Assembly: GCF_000021965.1 (NCBI RefSeq)
Contig: NC_011832.1
Coordinates: 1,426,001 to 1,490,000 of the forward strand
DNA from: Methanosphaerula palustris E1-9c
GTDB lineage: Archaea > Halobacteriota > Methanomicrobia > Methanomicrobiales > Methanospirillaceae
Length of the DNA stretch: 64,000 bases
Direction: 5' to 3'
Part shown: piece after piece, positions 35,464 through 44,232 of the stretch
Position numbering within the stretch: the first letter of the stretch is position 1
Layout: each line of letters starts with the position of its first letter
The notes under the pieces: model-generated
Told to the model about the DNA's origin: nothing
The model's database searches: none
Seen by the model: only the letters and a program-made list of their open reading frames with translations
Position numbers and translations under genes: made by a program

Positions 35464-35695
35464 GGCTCAGGAGATGGTGTACGACACCGAGCCGGCCGAC
35501 GTGGCCGCGGGGATCCGGCGGGTGGCTGAGGTCCTCGCCGATGCGATGGAGGGGACCGATGCGGCCGAGATCATGGAGTCACGCACCCGGGCGTTCGATG
35601 CGACCCGGTATCTGCAGGGCCTGGGGCCGATGGGGGGAGATCTGAGATGGCTTCCTCCTCTTTTTGTCGGCGGGATGCCTGCCCTGTGTATGTGA
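35210..35695 (+). CDS. Hypothetical helical protein of a phage-like segment
   Basis: 161 residues from MPAIGFAAGLRNVRE, with AAGGAG 7 nt upstream; an inner start at MIEILTE (35288) is also possible. The protein is mostly helical (EHLTFTVNTLTHQVRDLEIARDAVE; VAAGIRRVAEVLADAMEGTDAAEIMES). It resembles small hypothetical proteins of GC-rich mobile elements, such as the one at 17800. No function can be assigned. Its ribosome site lies inside the broken toxin frame. Confidence 0.45.
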   Translation: MPAIGFAAGLRNVREPITAPGYGAERMIEILTEHAEHLTFTVNTLTHQVRDLEIARDAVETPAQRHPSRDVWRAAVASCDQVCLEAQEMVYDTEPADVAAGIRRVAEVLADAMEGTDAAEIMESRTRAFDATRYLQGLGPMGGDLRWLPPLFVGGMPALCM

Positions 35696-35791
35696 AAGAA
35701 ACCAACAAGCGATTGTCGGGGAACATGGGTGAAGACAATCGCCCGTGAGCAGTGGCCGGCAGGGAGGCGTATCGGTACTGTTGTTTACGAT

Positions 35792-36778
35792 TTATAACCG
35801 GGCATGGTCACGAATCCAGCGTGTGATGACCGTTAGAGCCGCAGCGTCAAGCACTCGATCTTCGCTGTTGTAGTGTGCCCCGACCTCGGCGGCCGCGAGC
35901 ATCTCCCGGGGCCGGTCCTCATGTTTCAGGACGTGGTCGGCCTCCTCCGGGTACGCGAACTCGACGTTGCCGTTCCCAAAGGCCGCCTGCTCCAGCGGGC
36001 CATCGTCGGTCTTCCAGTCGACCTGGATGTCTTTCTTGCCGATCACGACCAGGATGGGCTCCTGCACCTTTGCGATGAGGTCGGACGGATTGGTCGACCA
36101 GAGTTCTCGCGCGAACGGCAGGTTTGCAGGAGTCGTAAGACTGAGGAGCAGGACCCGCAGCCCTTCGGGGAGCGATGGATCGGGCTGTATCGACTCGCCG
36201 GCCTCGAATGCAGCGATGGCCGCATCGTACTGGTCCATCATCAGATCTCCGTTTGGCAGGTCTCTCACCTGTGCGAGTATCTGGCTACGGGCAACCTGCC
36301 CGATGGAACGGCCAGGTGCGCCGGTGAGCACGAGGCCCGAAAAGCGCCTCTCCGTCGCCTGCACCTGATAGTTCAGGGCGTGGATGGTTCCCTCGCTGTT
36401 CGTCAGCACGAATAGTCGGGCGGGATCCATTGCGCCGTCGGCGAGCAGGGCGTCGACCGCACCTGACAGCTCGTCGAGGTGACTCTGCATGCTGATCCTG
36501 CCCACGAGCTGCCGGGCGTTCTCCTGTCCATGCGGTCCAGAAGCCCGTTTATCGTAACGCAACGTCATGAATCCTGCTCGGGTGAGGTCTTCAGCCAGCA
36601 GGCGACCACTGCCATTGGTTCCCGGTATTAAGGGTGAACACCAGTCCCGATCGGTCGGTCCGCTCCCGGCGACAAAGACGATCCCCGGGTGAAGGCCCTC
36701 ACCCGCCGGCCGTGTCAGGGTGCCCTGTACAGGAATTCCGTCCACGTTCCAGGCGATCTCCTCAGATGTGATCATCAT
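35792..36778 (-). CDS. Alpha/beta-fold hydrolase (dienelactone hydrolase/peptidase-like)
   Basis: 328 residues (start MMITSEEIAWNV; the second Met is equally possible). FVAGSGPTDRDW is the oxyanion-side segment and LRYDKRASG precedes the next helix. The nucleophile elbow reads VLTNSEG (Ser128), with Thr in place of the first Gly. VVIGKKDIQVDW gives the acid and ADHVLKHED the His. These features agree with the acyl-CoA thioester hydrolase/YqkD-like group of COG1073. The substrate is unknown. It stands alone on the minus strand. Confidence 0.75.
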   Translation of the reverse strand: MMITSEEIAWNVDGIPVQGTLTRPAGEGLHPGIVFVAGSGPTDRDWCSPLIPGTNGSGRLLAEDLTRAGFMTLRYDKRASGPHGQENARQLVGRISMQSHLDELSGAVDALLADGAMDPARLFVLTNSEGTIHALNYQVQATERRFSGLVLTGAPGRSIGQVARSQILAQVRDLPNGDLMMDQYDAAIAAFEAGESIQPDPSLPEGLRVLLLSLTTPANLPFARELWSTNPSDLIAKVQEPILVVIGKKDIQVDWKTDDGPLEQAAFGNGNVEFAYPEEADHVLKHEDRPREMLAAAEVGAHYNSEDRVLDAAALTVITRWIRDHARL

Positions 36779-36884
36779 GAAGCATTCTTGGATTGAAAAT
36801 AGTATAATACCTACTCAGGGGTGTCTAAAGTGCGAAGAGCGACAGTTCACAGGACTGGATCTGGAGAACATGCATCTTCGACGT

Positions 36885-36950
36885 GTCGACGACTACAGCA
36901 ACAGCCGGATCGGCTTCGCTGACGTCGTCTAACTCTTCAACTCCCTCTGA
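36885..36950 (+). pseudogene. EF-hand/dockerin-like gene tail remnant 2
   Basis: The frame reads VDDYSNSRIGFADVV-stop-LFNSL-stop. It aligns with remnant 1 (11420-11490) and with the ends of the NHL proteins. A TAA stands where remnant 1 has TGA and the intact genes have Leu or Trp. Confidence 0.5.
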
Positions 36951-37084
36951 GACCCTCAGCTCATTTTTTCTTCACTTCTGATGGTCAGATGCGATACGGT
37001 CTGCGTCCGTCGACCTGTCGTCTGGGACTTAAGGCCGCGACGTGAAAAGGGAGTTCGGCCGGCTCACAATCTCCGGTCGGCGGT

Positions 37085-37300
37085 TTTTCATCCTCTCCGT
37101 TCTCTCGTCCTGGCGTTGCTCCCCCTCGCTCTCCCGCTCACCAGTCGCCTCAGCCGGCGACCGATTCGCTGATCTGGTGGTGGTCTAGGTCAACGTTCCC
37201 ACGCTCCGGCTCCGTCGCCTCCACGATGCTGACCGGATGGTCTGGCTGCCTGGGTTGGACGCGGACCCTCTCCGGCATACTCGCCCGCCTGCCTGTTGGA
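37085..37300 (+). repeat. Dispersed GC-rich repeat, copy B
   Basis: This is the partner of 29060-29260 (see there). It carries an extra ~45 bases (cagccggcgaccgattcgc and neighbours) between the ccctcgc and acgttcccacg blocks. Confidence 0.45.
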
Positions 37301-37404
37301 GGACCTCACCTCATCCGTCCGGACCACACCCCCACGCTTCTACGCTCGGTCGGCTCGGTTGGTTTCCCTCAATTATTAGGGGACTGAAGATAGCCGAGGG
37401 GTAC

Positions 37405-37414
37405 CTATAAATAT
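37405..37414 (+). promoter_or_regulatory. Probable TATA box of the PKD/NHL gene
   Basis: ctataaatat is preceded by a GC-rich stretch and followed by AT-rich DNA. A transcript from about 37435 would have a leader of about 75 nt. Confidence 0.3.
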
Positions 37415-37509
37415 GAATTTTCTATGGAATTACTGAAGATCCTAAGAAATCTAAATAACAAGGATTATACTGAGAAAAGTCAATTCAAAGATCGTCTTGG
37501 TGGTTCTAT

Positions 37510-40302
37510 ATGAAATCTTCATATTCTTTGTATATTATCTGTGTCCTGTTCCTCCTCTGTAGCAGCGTCCAGGTCGTTTCGGCTGAAGGAGGGTATGCGT
37601 ACGCCACACAATGGGGCAGTTCAGGTTCTGGAGATGAACAGTTCTCCTCTCCATCTGGTGTTGCAGTGGATAGCGTCGGGAACGTCTACGTCGCTGACGT
37701 GGGCAACAACCGGATCCAGAAGTTCACGTCGACCGGGACCTTCATCAAAAAATGGGGCAGTTCAGGTTCTGGAGATGGACAGTTCTCCTCTCCATCTGGT
37801 GTCGCAGTAGATAGTGCTGGTAATGTCTACGTGGCTGACACGGGAAATAACCGGATCCAAAAGTTCACGTCGATGGGGATATTTATCAAACAATGGGGCA
37901 GTTCGGGTTCTGGAAACGGACAGTTCTTCTCTTCTCCATTTGGTGTCGCAGTAGATAATGCTGGTAATGTCTACGTGGCTGACACGGGAAATAACCGGAT
38001 CCAGAAGTTCACCTCTGATGGTGCGTTTGTCACCAATTGGTGGGTGAACGAACCAAATGGACCAGATGGTGTTACAGTGGATAGCGCCGGCAATGTCTAT
38101 GTGGTTGACGTATCCTATATTGACCGGGTTCAGAAGTTTACATCATCTGGCACGTTCATCGCGAAATTTGGCAGTGATTACATTCATGACAGCGCAATGA
38201 GTTATCACACTAGTGTCGCAGTGGACAACGCTGGAAATGTATACTTCAGGGGGCCTGTTAGTGGAATCCAAAAGTTCTCGTCGACTGGGGCACCTATAAC
38301 AAAATGGGGTAATTATGGTTCAGGAATGTACTATGGTCCGGGTGATGTGGCAGTGGACAGCACCGGAAATGTATATGTCAGCGACACCCAGAATGCTCAG
38401 ATTGTAAAGTTTACCCCTGATATCCCTCTCATTCCCGGTTTCACCGCGACACCGACCACAGGCGCCGCCCCGCTGACTGTGCAGTTCACTGACACCACAA
38501 CCGGGAGACCGACCTCCTGGTACTGGAATTTCGGGGATGGGTACGCCTCCGGTGCTCAGAACCCGAGCCATCTGTATAGTACTGCCGGCACTTACTCGGT
38601 CACGCTGACTGCCACCAATGCTGTTTCGGGGAGCAAATCGATCACAAAGACAGGGTACATCACCGTCACAGAAGCCCCAGCCATTACACCGGTCGCAGAC
38701 TTCACGGCAACCCCATCCAACGGTGCTGCACCATTGGCAATCCAGTTCACTGACCGGTCGACAAATGCAAAACAGTGGTCCTGGACCTTCGGCGACGGCA
38801 CAACCTCGACCGAGCAGCACCCCTCACATACCTACACCACTGCCGGTACATACACCGTCGTGCTCACCGTCAGAAATGCAGCCGGCCAATCGAACACCAA
38901 GACCCAGACGAACCTGATCTCAGTTACATCCCCAGTCAGTGAAACACCGGCTGCAGACTTCACGGCCACCCCGACATCGGGAACCGGCCCGCTCACCGTC
39001 AGGTTTACAGATACCTCAACCGGTGTCCCGACAGGCTGGTACTGGTTCTTTGGGGATGGTTACTGCGCATTCGAGAAGAACCCCTCACACATCTTCGCAC
39101 AGGCCGGCACCTATACGGTACAGCTCTATACGTTCAATGCAAACGGTAACTCGCTGAAGACAAAGACGGACTATATTACGGTCAGCGCGGTCGGTGGGCT
39201 TAATGCAAGTTTTGCTGCCACGCCGACCTCGGGGACAGCCCCTCTTAACGTTCAGTTCACAGACACGTCGACTGGAGGAGCGACCTTCTGGTCCTGGAAT
39301 TTTGGTGACGGGGCAGCCTCCACTGATCAGAGTCCGAGCCACACCTACTCTCTGGCTGGCACGTACACGACCTCATTGACAGTCCGGAACAGTTCTGGTC
39401 TGACGAGCATCAAGGAAGGGACGATCACCGTCACCGCCCCACAGCAGACCCTCCAGGCAGCGTTCACGATTAATACGCAGACTGTGATAGCCGGGCAGAC
39501 AACAGTAACCGGCATCGATACATCCACCGGGTCCCCAGCCACCTGGTACTGGGACTTTGGTGATGGGTATGCGTCATCGGCCCGGAACATCAACCACGTC
39601 TACACCACCGCCGGCTCGTACACCCTGAGTCTGACCGTCACGAGCGGCTCACAGACCAGCACGACCAGCAAAACGATCACCGTAACCGGTGAATCTGTAA
39701 TAACACCTCTGGCCAATTTCACGGTCACACCCCAGGGGGGAGTCGGCTCGATGGGTATCCTGGTCCTCGACACCTCGGTGAACGTGACCTCGGTGTTGTA
39801 TGACCTCGGCGACGGCACGACCACCACCTATTCGAACTTCCGGTACACCTACTGGCAACCTGGCACGTATACGATCAAACAGACCGCGACCAGTGCAACC
39901 GGGTCCTCGATAAAGACGATTACCGTGACCGTACCAGCCACGAATTCACCGGTCTCACCGACGGTAACCATGACTATGACCCCGACCGTCTCACCAACAG
40001 GGACCGTGAGTGTGACCCTGACTCCCACTCCAACCGATCAACCCCAAACCAGGGCAGCAAGCTTCAACGTTAGTCCGACCTCCGGCAAGAGATCATTCAC
40101 TACTGCACTCATAGACACCACTACCGGCGGTAACCCAGTCTCCTGGAAGTGGACCTGTGGAAACGGGCAGTCCTTCTCTGGGAAGAGTGTTGGTTTAAAC
40201 AGAATCTGGTACAACAATGCAGGTACCTACACCATCATCCTGACCGTGACAGATCAGGACGGTTCAACAAGGACCGCCACGCATACTGTCACTGTCCTGT
40301 GA
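37510..40302 (+). CDS. Secreted NHL-propeller / multi-PKD surface protein
   Basis: 930 residues; signal peptide MKSSYSLYIICVLFLLCSSVQVVSA. Residues about 28-305 hold six NHL repeats (GNVYVADTGNNRIQKFTS...). Seven PKD-type domains follow, starting near residues 310, 395, 477, 560, 640, 735 and 850. Each has the xWxFGDG core and an HxYxxAGTYTVxLTV end; the later two are diverged (LYDLGDGTTT; WKWTCGNG). A Thr/Pro linker (TPTVSPTGTV) precedes the last one. It is probably a long cell-surface or envelope adhesion protein. There is no sortase-like or membrane anchor, and unlike the other two NHL proteins no EF-hand tail. Confidence 0.85.
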   Translation: MKSSYSLYIICVLFLLCSSVQVVSAEGGYAYATQWGSSGSGDEQFSSPSGVAVDSVGNVYVADVGNNRIQKFTSTGTFIKKWGSSGSGDGQFSSPSGVAVDSAGNVYVADTGNNRIQKFTSMGIFIKQWGSSGSGNGQFFSSPFGVAVDNAGNVYVADTGNNRIQKFTSDGAFVTNWWVNEPNGPDGVTVDSAGNVYVVDVSYIDRVQKFTSSGTFIAKFGSDYIHDSAMSYHTSVAVDNAGNVYFRGPVSGIQKFSSTGAPITKWGNYGSGMYYGPGDVAVDSTGNVYVSDTQNAQIVKFTPDIPLIPGFTATPTTGAAPLTVQFTDTTTGRPTSWYWNFGDGYASGAQNPSHLYSTAGTYSVTLTATNAVSGSKSITKTGYITVTEAPAITPVADFTATPSNGAAPLAIQFTDRSTNAKQWSWTFGDGTTSTEQHPSHTYTTAGTYTVVLTVRNAAGQSNTKTQTNLISVTSPVSETPAADFTATPTSGTGPLTVRFTDTSTGVPTGWYWFFGDGYCAFEKNPSHIFAQAGTYTVQLYTFNANGNSLKTKTDYITVSAVGGLNASFAATPTSGTAPLNVQFTDTSTGGATFWSWNFGDGAASTDQSPSHTYSLAGTYTTSLTVRNSSGLTSIKEGTITVTAPQQTLQAAFTINTQTVIAGQTTVTGIDTSTGSPATWYWDFGDGYASSARNINHVYTTAGSYTLSLTVTSGSQTSTTSKTITVTGESVITPLANFTVTPQGGVGSMGILVLDTSVNVTSVLYDLGDGTTTTYSNFRYTYWQPGTYTIKQTATSATGSSIKTITVTVPATNSPVSPTVTMTMTPTVSPTGTVSVTLTPTPTDQPQTRAASFNVSPTSGKRSFTTALIDTTTGGNPVSWKWTCGNGQSFSGKSVGLNRIWYNNAGTYTIILTVTDQDGSTRTATHTVTVL

Positions 40303-40383
40303 GCATCTGCTCACCAGGACCATTTTTAATAAACAATCACAAATAGAAAGATTGAAGATATCCTGCGAAATGATACATATCTT

Positions 40384-41151
40384 ATGCGAACATCCCTGCT
40401 TCTAATAATCTGTCTCTTATTTTGTGGTCTCCTGATATCTGGCTGCACCTCTCTAGCGACAACAACAAAGGAAACGACCCCCACGATGCAGGTGATAACC
40501 ATTAATACAGCAGTTCCCTCATCGATCCCTGTTGTCTCTACGTCGCCAGTCTCTACATCGCCAGTAGCCTCTGTAAATCCGGTCTCCAACGGAATTGGTC
40601 CGGTTAATAACCCGGTAACAACGACCCAGACCAATGCGGCCTCTGCGGCGGATCAGGCCTCTAATGGGATTGGTTCGGTTAATACCCCTGTAACAACGAC
40701 CCAGACTATAATCACCACTGCCTTGAACGAGGTGCCTACGATTACGATTCCTCCGGAAATTCTGGCTAATCTGACCAATTTATCCACTCCAGTCACCTCT
40801 GCCTCAAGCGAAGTGCCTACCATTCCTCCAGAAATTCTGGCCAATCTGACCAATATATCTACAATTGTCCCCGTCAGCACGATCACCTCTCAATCCTCGA
40901 TCACAACATCGACGACAGTGACAAAGACTCCGTCATCGGGGTCGACGCAGGGCGATGTTATAATCAGATCCCCATCCTCGTCACCGACGACGGTGACGAC
41001 CTCGGTACCAACCACCGTGAAAACCACGACCTTGACCACTGTACCGACTACAAAACCGACTACTGTACCAAGTGTGCCAACTGCAACGCATTCTGCGACC
41101 CCACTCCCATCGCCAACTCAGTCCACGATTCCGACGCCTCTTCCGGCCTAA
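40384..41151 (+). CDS. Ser/Thr-rich lipoprotein
   Basis: 255 residues. The signal peptide MRTSLLLIICLLFCGLLISGC ends in a lipobox (LISGC, Cys21). The rest is Thr/Ser/Pro-rich low complexity, with a repeated segment (PPEILANLTN, twice) and a repeated NGIG(P/S)VN.PVTTTQT unit. It is likely a membrane-anchored, glycosylated spacer or stalk. It follows the PKD protein by 81 nt and could be expressed with it. A degenerate relative lies at 63083. Confidence 0.65.
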   Translation: MRTSLLLIICLLFCGLLISGCTSLATTTKETTPTMQVITINTAVPSSIPVVSTSPVSTSPVASVNPVSNGIGPVNNPVTTTQTNAASAADQASNGIGSVNTPVTTTQTIITTALNEVPTITIPPEILANLTNLSTPVTSASSEVPTIPPEILANLTNISTIVPVSTITSQSSITTSTTVTKTPSSGSTQGDVIIRSPSSSPTTVTTSVPTTVKTTTLTTVPTTKPTTVPSVPTATHSATPLPSPTQSTIPTPLPA

Positions 41152-41515
41152 CCTGGTTCTCTCTTTTTTGTTTATGTCATGTGGCTCAGGGATCTGTTTG
41201 GGACATATTTGTTGCCTTTTTTAATCAGTAGACTTTTTAAGAGAGTGATAAGGTTGGCGGTCTGTGTGATTCAACAGATCGGCCGGCCTGGATTTGATTG
41301 GAAGGCTGACGGGGATCTGATAAACCGTTCATTTGCTTGCTGGCTGATACTCAGGAATGGGAGAATTTATCGATAAGTCTGTTTTTTTAATCTCTTCGCC
41401 ACAGGTAGATCTGATCGGCAGGCTGCCGGCCCGTAATAGTACGAGAACCTGAATGATACCCGGCCGGCATCCATCGGGAATATTCCTCATCTTGTGCCAG
41501 GGCGATACACTGGAT
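41152..41515. other. Gap without a recognisable gene
   Basis: A run of six T (41166-41171) after the lipoprotein gene may end its transcript. The rest of the stretch has no supported feature. Confidence 0.35.
41166..41171 (+). terminator. Oligo-T terminator after the lipoprotein gene
   Basis: Six T follow a CT-rich stretch 15 nt after the stop codon. Confidence 0.35.
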
Positions 41516-42021
41516 ATGGGAGAACTCAAAGAATTGTCGGTCGTCAAGATCGCAGCACGGAAGTTCGTAACACCGCTGGCAGACCTCGCAGCCCTCACCA
41601 GCATTGTAGATGGTGTGTTAGAAAACAACCCGTTCGAGTGCACCGCCTACCAGGTCGGAACGACCAGCCATCTGCCAGTGGAGAAGAGCAAGGAGATCTA
41701 CACCGCCCGGATCGCCTACCTGGACGCCGACGCCAAAACGATAGGATCAGTGAGTATAGGACGTCCACCCCCGCCAGTTACACCTCGGCGATCACGGCCA
41801 TCATCATGAATTCAGTTCTCCGGACAGCGATCGGTGCGGCGGCAGTGAGCCATAACCCCACGGATGATACCTTCTCGGTGACGCTGACGTGTCACGATCA
41901 GAACGGGGAGACCTATACCGTCACTTTCACCAGGGACATGATCACAGTGGCTTCGTATGCCGACGAGGGGATCCGTGGACAGATCACCTTCTGGGCAGAT
42001 ACCTCCCCAGCGCTCGCATGA
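41516..42021 (+). pseudogene. Tandem paralogue 1, frameshifted
   Basis: The start frame encodes MGELKELSVVKIAARKFVTP ... FECTAYQVGTTSHLPVEKSKEIYTARIAYLDADAKTIGSVS. Similarity to paralogue 2 then continues in another frame (SAITAIIMNSVLRTAIG ... YTVTFTRDMITVASYADEGI ... TFWAD). By alignment one base is missing between about 41757 and 41790, a stretch with a five-C run. The joined protein would be about 168 residues: a helix pair followed by a beta-rich domain. I do not recognise the family. Confidence 0.6.
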
Positions 42022-42209
42022 GTCGGCCCCAATGCAATTTTTAAAAACCTGATCTGTTTCGTTGTGCCTGCAGCCAGCAATCACGCAATGGGACGAGCAT
42101 CCGCAACTGATGAAAGAACGCGTGAATAATTAGGTATCTATCCGTCAATGATTTCAGTGTCGGCTGACTTCTGCGAGGGGGCAGAGGCCAGCCGTACGGA
42201 GCAATCATC

Positions 42210-42714
42210 ATGGGAGAATTTCTTGAATCGTCCATCACCAAAACCGCAGTGAGGAAGCTCGCTGCACCGATCGCGGATCTTTCCGCGTTCAACACCATCA
42301 TCGATGGTGTGGGTCTCAGGTAACCCCTGGGCATGTACCGCCTACCAGGTTGGTTCAACCACCTACAACCCGGTCACCACAAGCAAGCAGGCATATACCG
42401 CCCGGATCGCCTACCAGGACGGCGACGCGAAGACCGTCGGGACGGTGTCGGCGAAGGCACCCACCACGGCCAGCTTCAATGCTGCGATCACGGCCATCAC
42501 CGCAGATACGGCGCTGCAGACCGCGATCGGTGGCACCCCGTCTCACAACCCGGCCGACGACACCTATTCGCTCACGCTGAAGTGCCACGACGCGAACGGC
42601 GAGGTCTATACGGTCTCCTTCTCCAAGGACCGCGTCACGATCGCATCGTACACCGATGACGCGATCAGGACGAAGATCGAGACCTGGGCGGACGGAGTGC
42701 CGGCCCTGGCCTGA
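42210..42714 (+). pseudogene. Tandem paralogue 2, frameshifted at another place
   Basis: The start frame reads MGEFLESSITKTAVRKLAAP ... FNTIIDGV, then stops at TAA (42323). Similarity resumes one base off (VSGNPWACTAYQVGSTTYNP ... ARIAYQDGDAKTVGTVS ... YTVSFSKDRVTIASYTDDAI ... ETWADG). Removing one G from the GTGGGT run near 42308-42313 restores a full frame of about 167 residues aligned with paralogue 1. The second part has its own ATG (42304), so reinitiation is possible. Confidence 0.6.
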
Positions 42715-42900
42715 GTGGGGAGGTAACCACCTCACTCATTTCATCTCGTTTATCCAGTCCCGTGGCGTCATATCCTTCACTGTTCAGAGCACGTCACCAT
42801 CAAATAATGGAAAAATCGTCGCAGGCTTTTGTCATAGGACCGTTATTGCGACGGCCCTTTTTTTTGTTCTCTTTCAGGGATCTTTGCATCACGCACCTAT

Positions 42901-43296
42901 CTAAAAAACGAAAACCTGATTAACCGGGAACAGTAATAGGTACCTGCCTACGGCTCCAGGGCGTTCATTAATGAACCACATCCCCAAAATGCGAAACGGA
43001 GCCATTTTCCTTTGATCGTGTAACTCTTCTCGTAGAATAACCTCTGCATTTTGCTCTCCTGGCCGGCGACGTATTAGAATCGTTCTGCTCCACATCTGTT
43101 CTTCGCCACACCCCGGGCAGATAGTCGGATCGGCAGGAATGGGATTTACCACGATAGTTGAGCCCTCCGGTGAATTGGGTGCGACATAATTACTACAGCC
43201 GATGATACGCTCGGCCTCCTTCAGGTTTATTGTGCACTTGGGACAGGCCACCCATCCGTCTTGGACTTCGGTCCCGCAATTCGGGCACTGCTTCAT
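42901..43296 (-). CDS. Zinc-ribbon protein (family copy 3), soluble
   Basis: 131 residues from MKQCPNCGTEVQDGWVACPKC. The start agrees with the 7716 and 8452 genes for 20 residues, including the ERIIGCSNYVAPNS segment that follows the ribbon there (ERLGRDHYISPGS). A second ribbon-like CPGCGEEQMW follows at about 57. No membrane helix is clear except a short hydrophobic end. The C-terminal part is not similar to the other copies. The upstream leader keeps a ctatgat stretch similar to the other copies' ribosome-site region. Confidence 0.6.
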   Translation of the reverse strand: MKQCPNCGTEVQDGWVACPKCTINLKEAERIIGCSNYVAPNSPEGSTIVVNPIPADPTICPGCGEEQMWSRTILIRRRPGEQNAEVILREELHDQRKMAPFRILGMWFINERPGAVGRYLLLFPVNQVFVF

Positions 43297-43451
43297 CGCA
43301 ATATCATAGATGAGGGATATTGGTTGATGGTTCCAATAACCTTGTGAAATGATTCCCACGAACCACCGGAGATGATCCACTGCAACGAAGCCGGCCGCAC
43401 CCACTCCGAAGCCGATGTTAAGGCAGCCTTCGGGGTCGAATGACTCTGTGA

Positions 43452-43718
43452 GAACACACAGACCGGGCAAAGAAAGACCTCCAGAAGATCGAGAGAGAGG
43501 ACGCACAGCGCATTATCCGAGCGCTCGGACGAGGAAAGGAGGATCCCCGAGGCCATATCAAGAAGTTGAAGACCTCGGCGCCCGAGGCGCCCGTTTACTC
43601 CTTTCACGCGGGGGGGTTCCGCGTTCTGCTTGAGATCGTAGACGATCGATTCTTGGTCCTGGTCCTCAAGGTACACCCCCGAAAAATCTCATATCGGGAC
43701 TTCTCGTCCCCACTTTAG
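43452..43718 (+). pseudogene. 5'-truncated RelE/ParE-like toxin gene
   Basis: The plus-strand frame is open from 43452 with no start codon. It reads DRAKKDLQKIEREDAQRIIRAL ... HIKKLKTSAPEAPVYSFHAGGFRVLLEIVDDRFLVLVLKVHPRKISYRDF and stops at 43718. That is the standard order of a RelE-superfamily toxin: two N-terminal helices, then KxL and the (Y/F)R(V/L)L strands. The first ~8 codons are missing. No antitoxin is next to it. Confidence 0.6.
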
Positions 43719-43754
43719 ACCTCTTCCTGTCAGTGTAAAGATTGGAAAAAGTCG

Positions 43755-43958
43755 AGGACGGGCGGGGTGCCGGGGTTGCCTCCGCTCGCGTGTGAGTACC
43801 GGCACCGTGGCCCCGGTGAACGTGTACGAATGCTTCGCCCCTTCATCGGTCAACGTCCAGCCGGCCAGATTCACTGAGGACGAACCGCTGTTCGTGATCG
43901 TCACCGCCTCGTCCTCCTCGTCGTTCCCGCAGGCCTTCGCCGGTCGCTCGTACATCAC
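43755..43958 (-). pseudogene. Lamin-tail-domain fragment
   Basis: The minus frame reads NDEEDEAVTITNSGSSSVNLAGWTLTDEGAKHSYTFTGATVPV. This is the core of the lamin-tail (LTD) domain found in secreted proteins (EYVxIxNxGxxxVxLxGWxLxDxxxxxxxxF). The expected continuation is frameshifted (an Arg/Pro-rich end), and the 5' part with a signal peptide is absent. It is a domain-sized relic. Confidence 0.5.
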
Positions 43959-44232
43959 GAAGTCAGGTCACCGTCCCGACCCGCCGCCCCACGAGGCGTG
44001 ATGGCAGCAGGCCCGATTGCGAGGTCGTGGGATTAGGAAAGGGACGAGAGCGTCTGGTACCTCTGAAGGAACCTCATCGGATACCGGCTGACCCCATGCG
44101 TTGAAATGGTATGGCGTGTTATTCACAACAAGTGCTCTGACAGGATGATAGACGAGAGGGAGTATCCGTAAAGAGCCGGCATCCTGCGAACATCCGTCTC
44201 TTCCAGCAGAGATCGAAAGGAGACGCGAACGT

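Larger units (their letters stand above)
36951..37509. other. Gap with dispersed repeat copy B and the promoter of the PKD protein
   Basis: No gene is supported. Copy B of the GC-rich repeat lies at about 37085-37300. A TATA-like tract (ctataaatat, 37405-37414) is placed about 95 nt before the start of the PKD/NHL gene. Confidence 0.35.

Noticed and set aside
37600-38000. Regularly spaced near-identical DNA units that look like a repeat array
   Set aside because: The units are NHL-repeat codons within one protein gene, not a CRISPR or noncoding array; spacing and frame follow the protein repeat.
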